Assembly: GCA_035439445.1 (NCBI GenBank)
Contig: DAORKG010000009.1
Span: forward strand, 1-64,000
Reading direction: 5' to 3'
From: UBA4416 sp035439445
GTDB taxonomy: Bacteria; Bacteroidota; Bacteroidia; B-17B0; Aurantibacillaceae
Length of the DNA stretch: 64,000 nucleotides
Part shown: piece after piece, positions 17,549-26,862 of the stretch
Layout: each line of letters opens with the position of its first letter
Numbering within the stretch: position 1 is the first letter of the stretch
The notes under the pieces: generated by a model
What the model saw: the letters and a program-made list of their open reading frames with translations, nothing else
What the model was told of the DNA's origin: nothing
The model's database searches: none
Translations under genes and position numbers: made by a program

Positions 17549-18001
17549 TTATATAAGATTCAAAGTCATCATATATACTAAAAGTGCTGTAATTGCTGTA
17601 TAAATTAAGCCGCCAAAAATAATATAACCTGTTGTTTTATGGAATTTTGACAGTTTCCCAGGAAGACTTTTTTGGAATTTAATATTGGAAATTATAATCA
17701 GAATTGCCCATAGTAAGTAACTTAGAATTGCTACAATAATATGAGAGTATAAAGTAATTTTAAAGAATTTAGTATCATAAAAATTACTTGAAGAAGCTAA
17801 GCTGCCAGATCCGCCCTCTGAACGAATTAATCCTTCTAAAGCTAATACTCCGACAACACAGACAATAAAAATAATATTTTGAATTTTTCGATGGGCTTTA
17901 TAATCCTTTTTCTTTGCTATTTTTACTCCATAATAAACCCCAAAAGGAGAAAACAAAGTGAGCAGTAATACTGCTGTCATAATGGTAATTGTTACATTCA
18001 T
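17549..18001 (-). CDS. DUF420-like four-helix membrane protein in a cassette-like unit
   Basis: 150 aa with four predicted membrane helices (about residues 5-25, 40-57, 82-106 and 122-145). Conserved-looking histidines lie at the helix borders (KAHRKIQN, LYSHIIVAI, KFHKTTGY), as in DUF420 proteins, some of which are involved in cytochrome oxidase assembly. The family assignment is by pattern only. The gene starts at ATG, preceded by about 95 nt of AT-rich leader after a GTTAGCGG box. It ends about 50 nt before the CCGCTAAC box of the attC-like site, so gene plus site form one cassette-like unit. Confidence 0.65.
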   Translation of the reverse strand: MNVTITIMTAVLLLTLFSPFGVYYGVKIAKKKDYKAHRKIQNIIFIVCVVGVLALEGLIRSEGGSGSLASSSNFYDTKFFKITLYSHIIVAILSYLLWAILIIISNIKFQKSLPGKLSKFHKTTGYIIFGGLIYTAITALLVYMMTLNLI

Positions 18002-18088
18002 TTTTCGTTCTTTAATTTAATTTTTGTTTACTGTTTAAAATATTTGGATTATTGCAAATAATTGTTCTTGGGTTTTGTTTTGCAATAA

Positions 18089-18120
18089 CCGCTAACTACG
18101 CGCTAAGCGCTACATAGCCG
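18089..18120 (-). other. attC-like half site upstream of the second cassette gene
   Basis: Minus-strand GTTAGCGG (18089-18096) is exactly complementary to the CCGCTAAC box at the end of the same unit. It is preceded by a short stem with GCGC-TTA-GCGC, as expected for the terminal part of a neighbouring attC-like site. The matching outer box was not found. Confidence 0.45.
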
Positions 18121-18193
18121 TTTGTAATCATTTACAATTGCTTGTAAGCGTTTGCAGTTTTAGTTTAAGTAAATATATATAAAAATCAAGCAC

Positions 18194-18227
18194 AAAAAAA
18201 CTCATCTGTAAAATTCAGATGAGTTTT
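18194..18227 (-). terminator. Terminator of the M48 peptidase gene
   Basis: Perfect 12-bp stem AAAACTCATCTG/CAGATGAGTTTT with a 7-nt loop. The minus strand continues into a run of T, located 17 nt past the M48 stop codon. Confidence 0.88.
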
Positions 18228-18244
18228 AGAAAGAATATATGTAT

Positions 18245-19045
18245 TTATTTTTTTGGAGTGTAGTATTTCAAAGCTTCAGGCATATAGGCTTTTAAGTCGG
18301 CAATACGCGTGGCATCACTTGGATGTGTACTTAAAAACTCCGGTGGTTTTTGTCCGCCACTTGCCGCCATTCGTTCCCAAAATGTAATAGCTACTTCAGG
18401 GTTATAACCACCCATGGCTGCAAATACTAATCCCATTTTATCAGCTTCTGTTTCGTGATTACGGCTGAATTTTAATTGACCTAATTGAGAAGCTACACCA
18501 AAGGATTGTTGGAAAATTGCTTGTGTTAACTGAGGTTTAGTTTGCATAGCAGCTCCTAGAGCTGTTCCTCCTAATTGCAATAGCATGGCATCGCTCATAC
18601 GTTCGCTACCATGACGAGCTATGGCGTGTGCAATTTCGTGCCCCATTACAATAGCTAAACTTGCTTCGTCTTGTGTTACTGGTAACAAACCGGTATAAAC
18701 AACCACCTTGCCGCCAGGCATACACCAAGCATTTACAGTGTTTTCATCCACTACGTTAAATGTCCATTGAAAACCATCTAATTGTTTTGATAAACCCTTA
18801 TCTGCATAATATTTTTCTACAGCTGCTTGTATTTTACTTCCAACACGTCTTACCATTACTACATTTTTATCTGTGTCAGGTAAAGGTTTATGCTCAGTTA
18901 AAAATTTATCGTATTCCGAAAAACTCATGGTCATCATTTCCGATTCGGGAATGATGTTTAGTGAGCGTCTGCCGGTAATCGCATTTTTTTGACAAGCAAC
19001 AAATATAGCTGCTGCAATAGTTGCCGATATTATTGTTTTTTTCAT
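18245..19045 (-). CDS. M48-family metalloprotease, lipoprotein
   Basis: 266 aa. An N-terminal signal with lipobox (IFVAC, Cys18) predicts a membrane-anchored lipoprotein in the periplasm. The zinc site is HEIAH (136-140) with the third ligand in NHETEAD (Glu198), the M48/BepA-like pattern, suggesting outer-membrane protein quality control. It ends with the family-typical HPSDATRI segment. The start is the ATG at 19045; the frame stays open upstream to 19162 only because it reads through repeat R5. It is 100 nt downstream of clpS and could share its transcript, but R5 lies between them. Confidence 0.9.
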   Translation of the reverse strand: MKKTIISATIAAAIFVACQKNAITGRRSLNIIPESEMMTMSFSEYDKFLTEHKPLPDTDKNVVMVRRVGSKIQAAVEKYYADKGLSKQLDGFQWTFNVVDENTVNAWCMPGGKVVVYTGLLPVTQDEASLAIVMGHEIAHAIARHGSERMSDAMLLQLGGTALGAAMQTKPQLTQAIFQQSFGVASQLGQLKFSRNHETEADKMGLVFAAMGGYNPEVAITFWERMAASGGQKPPEFLSTHPSDATRIADLKAYMPEALKYYTPKK

Positions 19046-19060
19046 AGTATAAAACTTTTT

Positions 19061-19127
19061 GTCAGTTCGAGCGGAGTCGAGAACCAAAAAGAAGTTTAAT
19101 AACGCTTCTCGACTTCGCTCGAAGTAA
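19061..19127. repeat. Palindromic repeat R5 (GTCAGTTCGAG family)
   Basis: GTCAGTTCGAGCGGAGTCGA at the left and CTTCTCGACTTCGCTCGAAGTAAC at the right, the simple short form also seen at 1351. It lies between clpS and the M48 gene on the minus strand. Confidence 0.85.
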
Positions 19128-19145
19128 CTTTTTTTTAAATATATT

Positions 19146-19433
19146 TTAATTGATTTCTGCACTTAAGCCCTTTTCTAAAAGCGCTTCGCAAATTGGTTTT
19201 AATTTATTTATAGGCCCTTGTTTAACGGCACACTTTCCTGTATAATGGACTAACGTAGCGCATTGCTCAGCCTGAATGTAATCATGTCCGCAATATTTGG
19301 TTAAACATTCAATAACCCATTCAAATGTATTGACATCATCATTAAACAAAATGATGTTATTTTCCTTTTTTTCTTTTGTAATGACATCGAGTTCAAGTAA
19401 CTCTTCGGTGTCGGTAAAATTATTCGTAATCAT
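19146..19433 (-). CDS. clpS: ATP-dependent Clp protease adaptor ClpS
   Basis: 95 aa. The N-end rule adaptor that hands substrates to ClpAP or ClpCP. The core starts with the conserved strand IILFNDDVNTFEWV, whose Asn-Asp-Asp forms the N-degron pocket, followed by the helix with HDYIQAEQCA and the strand VHYTGKCAVKQG. The N-terminal extension is about 27 residues, as usual. The ATG lies only 4 nt downstream of a TAATTTTG box (19438-19445, minus strand), so the mRNA may be leaderless. The neighbouring M48 gene suggests a proteostasis grouping. Confidence 0.93.
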   Translation of the reverse strand: MITNNFTDTEELLELDVITKEKKENNIILFNDDVNTFEWVIECLTKYCGHDYIQAEQCATLVHYTGKCAVKQGPINKLKPICEALLEKGLSAEIN

Positions 19434-19437
19434 ATTA

Positions 19438-19445
19438 CAAAATTA
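19438..19445 (-). promoter_or_regulatory. Putative -7 box (TAATTTTG) of clpS
   Basis: Matches TAnnTTTG on the minus strand, 4 nt from the ATG. The sequence is very AT-rich, so chance is not excluded. Confidence 0.4.
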
Positions 19446-19452
19446 TAAAATT

Positions 19453-22400
19453 TTATCTAGTTAAATATTGAGTAGCTTCAGCGCCGTATAATTTTTTTCC
19501 GTCCTTGTACACAGTGATATACGCATCGTTAATTCCTAAAGAAACAGCTTCATCTTTTAGTTTCTTAGCAAATGCTGCAGATGTGAAATTACCAATGGTG
19601 TAAATATATAATCCATTGATAACTACATTTTGTACAGGCCAAGTTTTAATGTTTAAGAATTTAGACGCCACATCATTTGGAACTTGATTTTTATAAGCAC
19701 CTATTTGAACTTTAAATGAAATACCTGCTTCATCCGTTTTTACACCATTTTCAGCTGTTGGCGCTGGTCCACTTGTTACGCCATTGCTAAATGGAGCAAC
19801 AGTTGGAGTAGGTGTATTGTTTACTGCAGGTTGAGTTGTTGTATTATTTGTTGTTGGAACAGCTGTATTGTTAATAGAAGCAGATGTACCATTGAAAATA
19901 ATTGGATTTTCTGCTTCCATTTTTAAATTGTTGTTCTCAGTTTGTAATTTTTGCCCTTCAGCAAATGGAATACGTTTAGCATTATAGTATGCTGATACAA
20001 AGGCATCTTTCACACCAAGGTCAACTACCTTACGTTTATCTTCCAATAACTTACCTGATTGATTATAAATACCTGCTGTATATCTGTATAATCCATTTGG
20101 TAATTTCTCTGTGTAAATAGGTTTTAAGTTAAATAATTGTCCGCGTGTTACTTGTTTTGAGTAAACACCAATTTGAACTGTATATAACAATCCGTTCATT
20201 TTTTCTAACTCATTGGTAATTTCAGCAGGTTGTGAATCTACTGTATTGTTAACTGCTACGTTATTATTAGTAGCAGGAGTAAATGTATTTTTAGGAACAT
20301 TAGAATTAGCTGTAATACCTGCACTTGTGTTTGCTACAGGTTCTATAGTTTGTCCGGCAGCTTTTGCTTTTTCTGTTGCTTCGTTTAAGTTAATACGAAC
20401 CCCATTATAATAAGCTACCACAAACGCATCACTATATCCTAAGTTTCTTAAGTCATTTTTAACGGCATTAGCACTACTGTATTGGTCGAAATTACCTGCC
20501 ATGTATCGAATGTATCCATTAGGTGTTGTTTGTCCTATAACCGGACTTAAGCCTTTAAATGTATTATTAGGTAACGGAGATTTAAACGCTCCTATTTGTA
20601 CTTTAAATACCAAACCATCAGGAATTTTCTCATCAATAGGAATTGGTTTTGCAGTAGAATAAGCATTGTTATTTTTAACTTCTAATCCTTCTACTTTTAA
20701 CTTGGTTACGTTTGTTGTGTTAGTGTTATTAGTATATGATGCGTTTGAGTTATTAGCAGAGGTATTATTGTTAGCTGTATTATTATTTCCGGAATTGGTG
20801 TTTGTATTGTTGTTTCCGGAATTATTTTTCACATTCGAATTATTGTTTGCTACATTATTGTTTTTATTATTTCCGTTGGTTGTTTGTGTATTGTTGTTTC
20901 CTGAAGTATTTGCCGCAACGTTAGTATTTGTTTCATTTTCTTCTGCAAATGTGATAGGACTAGCATTAGGATTTGCAATCTGATTTAAGTTACTTAATGC
21001 TTCAACTCCATATTTGTTAGCACTGATTAATAAATTTTTCTTTTTAGCTAAGTCACTTTCTTGATTAGCTTTTGTTACAGTCTCTTCCTTTTTACTAAAT
21101 GCCGTGGCAGCTTTTGTTTTTAAGTTATTCTGAGTTTCTGTTAAAGTACTTGGCACCGCATTTAAACGCGATGTATATTCTTTGTCATTAGCTTGTATTA
21201 ATAATGATAAACCATCAACATGGTTTTGATTATTTGAGTTAATGATATTTTTAGTTTCATTTAATTTCGCTACAGCCTCATTATTTTCGCTTGAAACATT
21301 TGCTTTTTTAGGAACATAATCCGGGAAATATTTTTTGTATAAGGTTAACAATGCATCTTGTTTTGCAATTGCCTGATTTTCTTTTTCTTCAGCATTGCCA
21401 TAACCTCCTAATTTTGCGGCATCGCTAGGGTAAGCATTTGCTTCGGTTCTTAAATTATTTGCTTGTTTTATCAATTGAGTTACTTCATTGTTTTGTACAT
21501 CAGCATTATTAAGTTCAGTAATATTTTTCCCTTTTGCCATAGCAGCTAATTCTTCTAAACTTTGCTTATTCGCTTCGTAATTAGCTGTATTTAATTGTTG
21601 TTGTTTGTTAGCAGCATCTACTTTTTTAGTTAAAGCTTCTGCTTCTAATTTTTTTGCAGCGTTAATGTCATTTTCTTTTTCAGTACCTGTTTTTGATGCT
21701 GCATTTTTTCTTAAAGTACTAGCTTCATTATTTAATCTGTCAGCATCTGTTAAAAGTGCATTAATTTCTCCTTGTCCTGCAGAACTAACAGTGCTATTGG
21801 ATGCTATTTGTGAAACATAGTCTAAAGATGCCTTAATGTTTTTATCTTCATTAATAGCAGAGTTTATTTTTTCTGTAGCTTTGTTTTTTAAGTCTGAAGC
21901 TTCCGCATCTAAATATGGATTAAACGTTAAAATTTTAGATTCATTTGGATTAACTAAATCTGTTTTTAGTTTACTAGCTTCATCTTTAACTCCATTTCCT
22001 TTTGTATTATTTGTGCTTATTGAAGTTTTGTTGTTAGCATCTGGATTGTTATTTGAATTCTCATTATTTACCGAAAGATTATTATTTGCAGCATTGCTGT
22101 TGGTATTATTATTTGGTGTATTAGTAGTAGTGTCCGTTGCATTATTCGAAATATTATTAGTTTCGTTATTAGTTGCATTATTTTTATTATTTGCGGCAAC
22201 TGTATTTGTAGGTGTTACATTAGTATTGGTTACAGATGTTTCGTTGTTGTTAGTTTTATTATTGTTGTTAGCAACAGTGTTTGAAGAAACAGCATTTGTG
22301 TTATTTACATTATTATTGCTTCCTGAGGTATTAGAAATATTTGTATTACCGTTATTTGTAGGGTTATTGTTTGTTGCCGCAATAGCTGAGCCTGATTTAG

Positions 22401-25400
22401 TTAATTCAACTGCCTGGTTTAACGTTTTTATAGCCGCAATTTCTTTTTCATTTGCTTTCAGTAACAGATTTGCTTTCTCAGCTGGAGTTATGGCAGTTAC
22501 TGATTGACCAATAAGCACTTTTGCTTCAGCGTTTAATTTGTCAGAAGCTGTTTTTAAATCTTGTGCTTGTTTGTTGCTAGGGTTTTTAAATGCAGGATTT
22601 TTTACAAGTAGATCGTTCTGAAGTTTTAATTCATTTTGGTTAGCTTTACTCAAAGCTAAATAGGCGTCAACTTGCGATTGTGTTGCTTTAGTTACTTCTG
22701 TATTTATAGTAGCAATAGATGAGGCAGGATTTGTTCCGTCATCCAATGTTTTAACTTTATATGATGGATTTACCTTTGATAAAACTTCTAATGCTTTTTG
22801 TTGTTTTGCGAGAGCTTCATTTTCTTTTTCTTCGGCATTACTCAATCCTCCAAGTTTAGCTGCGCCTGATGGGTAGGCATCAGCTTCCTGACGCATTTTT
22901 TGTGCTTGTTTGAAATTCAATGCAGCTTCATCAACTAACATGTTTGCCTGAGAGATTTCGTTACTGGTTTTTTCTCCTGTTAATTTCTGTAGTTCTGTTA
23001 AATTTTCTACGTTATTATCAAATCTAGCTTTGTTTTGTTTTTGTTGTGCAACTGATGCTTCTAGTTTTTTGTCTACTGCGGCTTTTTCATTTTCAATTGC
23101 TTGTTTTAACAAGTTTTCTTTTTCTGCCCCAGTTTTTGTAGTAGATTCTTTTCTTTGCTCATAAGCTTTATTACTTAATTGGTCAGCTTCACTAATTAAG
23201 GTACTTGGATTATTACCCGAAGCTAGTTTTATGTTATTTTCTGTTTTTGTAATTAATGCATTTAAATTTTCTTCATTTTGCTTAGATGCTTCAAATTTTT
23301 GAGCTGCAGCTTGCTTTAATGTTAATGAAGTTGATTCCTTGTAGTCATTATATGCAAAAATATCTTTAGCTGCATTGGAATTTGCATTTAATCCATTTTT
23401 TAAATTCGATAATTCGTTTAAAAATGCTGTATTGTCAGTACTATTTGGGTTTATTGGTTTAATAACTTCATTGTCACTAGCATTATTATTTGTTATTGCT
23501 GTTTGATTTTCGGTGTTGTTATTAATATTATTATTGTTATTGGAAATTACATTTGTTGTATTAGACGCAACAGTTGTGTTGTTATTTGTACTTGAATTAT
23601 TTTCTTGATTTATTACGTTGTTGCTATTGGTAATACTATTCTCATTATTGTTTGTTTTGTTAGATTCATTGTTATTTGTAATAGCATTGGTTGTACTCGA
23701 ACTGTTTTCATTACTATTATTAATGTTTGTTCCATTTGATGAAGTAGAAACAGAATTAGAATTGATAGCGTTTTTATTACTTGCTTCATTGCTTACATTA
23801 CTATCTGTAATGTTGTTTCCGTTTGAATTGGTATTTGATGTTTCGTTGTTAGGGGGAATAGTTGTACCATTGTTATTGTTACTTGCCGAGTTGTTGGCGA
23901 TAGCGTTAGATTCAAGTTGTTTTATAATTGAATTATTTGTTGCTATGATTTTATCATTTTCGGTTTTTTGTTTTTCAAGTTGTTTTATTTCGTCATTCAA
24001 TTTTTTCTTTTCGTTTGCATCTTTTGTTTTGTTGATTTCGTTTTTATCTAAAGCAATTAAATCATTAATTTCTTTGTTGTATGTTTTGTAAATTTCATTT
24101 TGTTGGCTTACGCTTTCTTTATTGTTTTTATCTATTGGTGTTGAATTTACTTTGTCTTTGTATTTGTTTGTAATTCCTTCAACCGATAGCACCGTATTTG
24201 CTGAGGCAGCATTGTTAGTAGTTATTAAATTGCTGTTATTTCCATTTACATTTGAATTGTCATTTTTAATTGCAATTCCATCAGTTGATTCGTTCAGGAT
24301 TTTTGCAGCAACCATAATTTCTTGATTAACTCCATCTACTTCACTCTGAAGGGTTGAGATTTTTTGATTATTGGTAGCTAACTCTTTGTTTTTTAAATCA
24401 ATTTCATTGTTTAATTCTCTGATTTGAGCTGAAATATTTTCTTTAATAGATTTATCGTTCTCATTCGCTAAATCTTTTTCTAAATTTTCTGCTTCATTTT
24501 TAATTGCATTAATTTCGTTTGATATAGCGGTGTTCTTTTTTTCGGTATTACTTAATTCTTGTTTTTTTAATTCTGCTTCAGCTTTTAATGATGTAAATAA
24601 TTCATCCGATTGGTTTTTTTGTTTTGAGATATTATCAAGTTCTTTCTGGATTTCTTCCAGTTTAGTTAAGGCTTCTTTATTGTTTTTGTTTTTTGTTATA
24701 GCTTCTAATTGTGTAACGTATTGATTAGTTAAATCTGCCTCTTTTTGTTGTATACTGGCATCAACTTCCAGTTTTTTTGCCATATTAGTAGCAGTATTAG
24801 CTACGTTTGTAGCAATTTTAGCTTCTTCTTTTAATTGATTAGCTTTTGTTAATTCTTCATTTTTCTTAGCAACATCAGTTATTGTATTTGCGTTATTGAT
24901 AGCTTCTTCTGCGGCTTTTTGTTTTTCAACCGATTCTGCTGTTTTTTGAGTTGCTAAACCAAAAGCATCTTGTGCTTCTTTTTTAAGCTTGGTAGCCTCA
25001 TCACTCGCTTCTTTAGCATCTGTTTTTGCAATTTCTAATAATTGCTCATTGGTTACATTTTTATTGGTGTTTGTTTTTGTTGTATTATTTCCGTTTTCAG
25101 AACTTTGTACTGTTGGATTATTTGTACTAACAGAATTTAAATTATTAGCATTGTTATCTCCACTTGCATTTTGATTTTTGTTGTCTTTGATTAGACTAGT
25201 ATTATATGGTTCACTTTCGTTGACCTCAAGTTTTGCTTTTTTCTCAATCAAGTCAATCATCATAGAGTAATTTTCATCACTCACGTTGCCATCAAAATAA
25301 TTGGTTATTTTTAATATTTTGTTGTCATAAGAAATCATTTGTTTGTATGGCTTCAATGTGTATGCTACAGGAACATTTACAGCATCTGATTGAGTGTTAA

Positions 25401-26670
25401 TACCGGGTGTTTCAACAGTAAATAAAAACTTTCCACCATTTGGTAGTTCTAAATTGTAATCCCCATTATCTGCTGCCTGAAAGGTTCCTACTATCTCACC
25501 GTTTTCCATATTTTTAACGGTAATTTTTGATTTCAAACTTTGCGTAGCCTCTTCTTTTACAACAGTACCTTTGATGTAAGCAAAGTTCATAGGACGTCTC
25601 TCTGTATTAATTTTTAATACATCTATTTTTCCGTATGGGCTATAACGCCCGGTACTAAAGAAAGCTGTTTTCTCTAGTGAGTCTGTTACAAACAAAATAT
25701 CATCATCTGGAGAAGAGATTGGAAATTCCATATTCTCTGGTTTACTCCAGGTTTGTGTAGCTTCATCATATGTTGTTTTAAAAATATCATAGCCTCCCAT
25801 ACTGTTATGACCTTTTGAACTGAAGTATAATGTTTTTCCATTAGGATGTAAGAATGGATAATCTTCATCAAACTCAGTGTTAATTGTTGAAGGCAACATA
25901 GTTGGTTTACTCCAACTACCATTTGGTAATCTGTTTACATAATAAATATCTCTTCCTGTATTTCCATTTTCACCATAACTCGAATAATATAAGCGTTCAC
26001 CTGTTTTGGGTAAGTAAACAACCGATTTATCTTTTTTCTTTTTGTCATAGGCAGATATATAATCATCCGGTTTAATGAGTAGTTTTCCTCCAATTTCTTT
26101 TACATCATAGGCTTTGAAATAATCAATCTCATTTAGTTGTTTTTTTGAGATAATAACAAGGTCAGTAAGATTTGAGAGTAATCGTTTTCCGTTTTTACAA
26201 GCCTGTATTTCACGGTCAACTTGTAGTTTTTTGATAGAAGATGCGCTACCAATCTTTTTGTATTCGGTATATAATTTAATAGCCTCATCAAATTTGTAGT
26301 TGATGTGATTTGTTTTTGCTAAATAGAATAAAGCATCTTTTGGTGCATCATTAGGATTTTTTGTAGCTATTTGTAAATAGGAATAGGGTTTCTTTTTATC
26401 CGGCTCAGTGTATAACATACAAACACCCAGTTTGTAGTTGTAATCAGGATCTTTAGGGTATAATGAAACGAGCTGGGCGTATAGTTTGTAAGCAAGGTTG
26501 TAATCTTCATCCTCAAAGTACTTTTCTGCTTGCTTTTTCAATTCATCTTCATTCTTTATTTGGGAATAAGAAGTTGAGCAATTAAAAATTGCAAAAAAAA
26601 CAATGAAGCAACATAACTGCTTACTATTTATATAGAAAATATGTCTAATATGATTCAGATTCAATACCAA
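19453..26670 (-). CDS. Giant exported PD40, coiled-coil, Asn-rich, triple-SPOR protein
   Basis: 2405 aa. A signal peptide (hydrophobic CCFIVFFAIFNCS, cut near residue 38) predicts export. Order of parts: TPR-like helices (about 40-180), WD40-like PD40 propeller repeats (about 220-357; WSKPTMLPSTIN, HPNGKTLYFSS, GGYDIF), a carboxypeptidase-regulatory-like beta domain (355-425), then about 1500 residues of Lys/Glu/Ala coiled coil broken by Asn/Thr/Ser-rich linkers. Three C-terminal SPOR domains follow (about 2017-2095, 2157-2235, 2315-2395; VQIGAFKS, VQIGVYSK, VQIGAYKN). SPOR domains bind denuded peptidoglycan at division sites. The usual relatives are 500-700 aa with a C-terminal OmpA domain, so this one is unusually long. 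The start is uncertain: only TTG codons (26670 or 26664) precede the signal peptide. Confidence 0.85.
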   Translation of the reverse strand: MVLNLNHIRHIFYINSKQLCCFIVFFAIFNCSTSYSQIKNEDELKKQAEKYFEDEDYNLAYKLYAQLVSLYPKDPDYNYKLGVCMLYTEPDKKKPYSYLQIATKNPNDAPKDALFYLAKTNHINYKFDEAIKLYTEYKKIGSASSIKKLQVDREIQACKNGKRLLSNLTDLVIISKKQLNEIDYFKAYDVKEIGGKLLIKPDDYISAYDKKKKDKSVVYLPKTGERLYYSSYGENGNTGRDIYYVNRLPNGSWSKPTMLPSTINTEFDEDYPFLHPNGKTLYFSSKGHNSMGGYDIFKTTYDEATQTWSKPENMEFPISSPDDDILFVTDSLEKTAFFSTGRYSPYGKIDVLKINTERRPMNFAYIKGTVVKEEATQSLKSKITVKNMENGEIVGTFQAADNGDYNLELPNGGKFLFTVETPGINTQSDAVNVPVAYTLKPYKQMISYDNKILKITNYFDGNVSDENYSMMIDLIEKKAKLEVNESEPYNTSLIKDNKNQNASGDNNANNLNSVSTNNPTVQSSENGNNTTKTNTNKNVTNEQLLEIAKTDAKEASDEATKLKKEAQDAFGLATQKTAESVEKQKAAEEAINNANTITDVAKKNEELTKANQLKEEAKIATNVANTATNMAKKLEVDASIQQKEADLTNQYVTQLEAITKNKNNKEALTKLEEIQKELDNISKQKNQSDELFTSLKAEAELKKQELSNTEKKNTAISNEINAIKNEAENLEKDLANENDKSIKENISAQIRELNNEIDLKNKELATNNQKISTLQSEVDGVNQEIMVAAKILNESTDGIAIKNDNSNVNGNNSNLITTNNAASANTVLSVEGITNKYKDKVNSTPIDKNNKESVSQQNEIYKTYNKEINDLIALDKNEINKTKDANEKKKLNDEIKQLEKQKTENDKIIATNNSIIKQLESNAIANNSASNNNNGTTIPPNNETSNTNSNGNNITDSNVSNEASNKNAINSNSVSTSSNGTNINNSNENSSSTTNAITNNNESNKTNNNENSITNSNNVINQENNSSTNNNTTVASNTTNVISNNNNNINNNTENQTAITNNNASDNEVIKPINPNSTDNTAFLNELSNLKNGLNANSNAAKDIFAYNDYKESTSLTLKQAAAQKFEASKQNEENLNALITKTENNIKLASGNNPSTLISEADQLSNKAYEQRKESTTKTGAEKENLLKQAIENEKAAVDKKLEASVAQQKQNKARFDNNVENLTELQKLTGEKTSNEISQANMLVDEAALNFKQAQKMRQEADAYPSGAAKLGGLSNAEEKENEALAKQQKALEVLSKVNPSYKVKTLDDGTNPASSIATINTEVTKATQSQVDAYLALSKANQNELKLQNDLLVKNPAFKNPSNKQAQDLKTASDKLNAEAKVLIGQSVTAITPAEKANLLLKANEKEIAAIKTLNQAVELTKSGSAIAATNNNPTNNGNTNISNTSGSNNNVNNTNAVSSNTVANNNNKTNNNETSVTNTNVTPTNTVAANNKNNATNNETNNISNNATDTTTNTPNNNTNSNAANNNLSVNNENSNNNPDANNKTSISTNNTKGNGVKDEASKLKTDLVNPNESKILTFNPYLDAEASDLKNKATEKINSAINEDKNIKASLDYVSQIASNSTVSSAGQGEINALLTDADRLNNEASTLRKNAASKTGTEKENDINAAKKLEAEALTKKVDAANKQQQLNTANYEANKQSLEELAAMAKGKNITELNNADVQNNEVTQLIKQANNLRTEANAYPSDAAKLGGYGNAEEKENQAIAKQDALLTLYKKYFPDYVPKKANVSSENNEAVAKLNETKNIINSNNQNHVDGLSLLIQANDKEYTSRLNAVPSTLTETQNNLKTKAATAFSKKEETVTKANQESDLAKKKNLLISANKYGVEALSNLNQIANPNASPITFAEENETNTNVAANTSGNNNTQTTNGNNKNNNVANNNSNVKNNSGNNNTNTNSGNNNTANNNTSANNSNASYTNNTNTTNVTKLKVEGLEVKNNNAYSTAKPIPIDEKIPDGLVFKVQIGAFKSPLPNNTFKGLSPVIGQTTPNGYIRYMAGNFDQYSSANAVKNDLRNLGYSDAFVVAYYNGVRINLNEATEKAKAAGQTIEPVANTSAGITANSNVPKNTFTPATNNNVAVNNTVDSQPAEITNELEKMNGLLYTVQIGVYSKQVTRGQLFNLKPIYTEKLPNGLYRYTAGIYNQSGKLLEDKRKVVDLGVKDAFVSAYYNAKRIPFAEGQKLQTENNNLKMEAENPIIFNGTSASINNTAVPTTNNTTTQPAVNNTPTPTVAPFSNGVTSGPAPTAENGVKTDEAGISFKVQIGAYKNQVPNDVASKFLNIKTWPVQNVVINGLYIYTIGNFTSAAFAKKLKDEAVSLGINDAYITVYKDGKKLYGAEATQYLTR
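20690..25180 (-). repeat. Asn-codon-rich low-complexity and coiled-coil repeats
   Basis: Inside the giant gene, AAT/AAC-rich tracts at about 20690-20930, 22020-22370, 23450-23900 and 25080-25190 alternate with helical blocks. One helical block (with AEEKENEALAKQQ and AEEKENQAIAKQD) occurs at least twice, around 22800 and 21390, so the gene appears to have grown by internal duplication. The opposite strand shows long hydrophobic frames that are shadows of these tracts. Confidence 0.75.
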
Positions 26671-26824
26671 ATTTAACTAAAAATCCCTAAATATTTTAGT
26701 ATTCAGATGCTAGTTAACAAGAATTTACATAAGTTTTTTAGCAAATATTCATTGTGTTTTACAAAAAAAATGTTAATAAGTTTTGTTTCATCAGACAACT
26801 CGTTTTTTTGTCTAACAGATTATA

Positions 26825-26832
26825 TATATTTG
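26825..26832 (+). promoter_or_regulatory. Putative -7 box (TATATTTG) of the T9SS cargo gene
   Basis: Exact TAnnTTTG match 30 nt before the ATG; a TTTG lies 14 nt further upstream (26807-26810), somewhat close for a -33 element. Confidence 0.5.
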
Positions 26833-26862
26833 ACCAAACAACTTATTTAAAACAACACTGAG

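Noticed and set aside
19046..19162. N-terminal extension of the M48 peptidase
   Set aside because: It reads through repeat R5 and would hide the lipoprotein signal that starts at 19045.
23450..23900. Asn-rich (AAT/AAC) tract as an assembly artefact or microsatellite insertion
   Set aside because: The frame stays open across all tracts and codons vary (AAT, AAC, ACT, AGT), consistent with a real low-complexity linker.
20666..24724. Long hydrophobic plus-strand reading frames opposite the giant gene
   Set aside because: Leu/Val runs are the antisense of Asn/Lys/Glu/Thr codons in the coiled-coil protein; no start context or homology.
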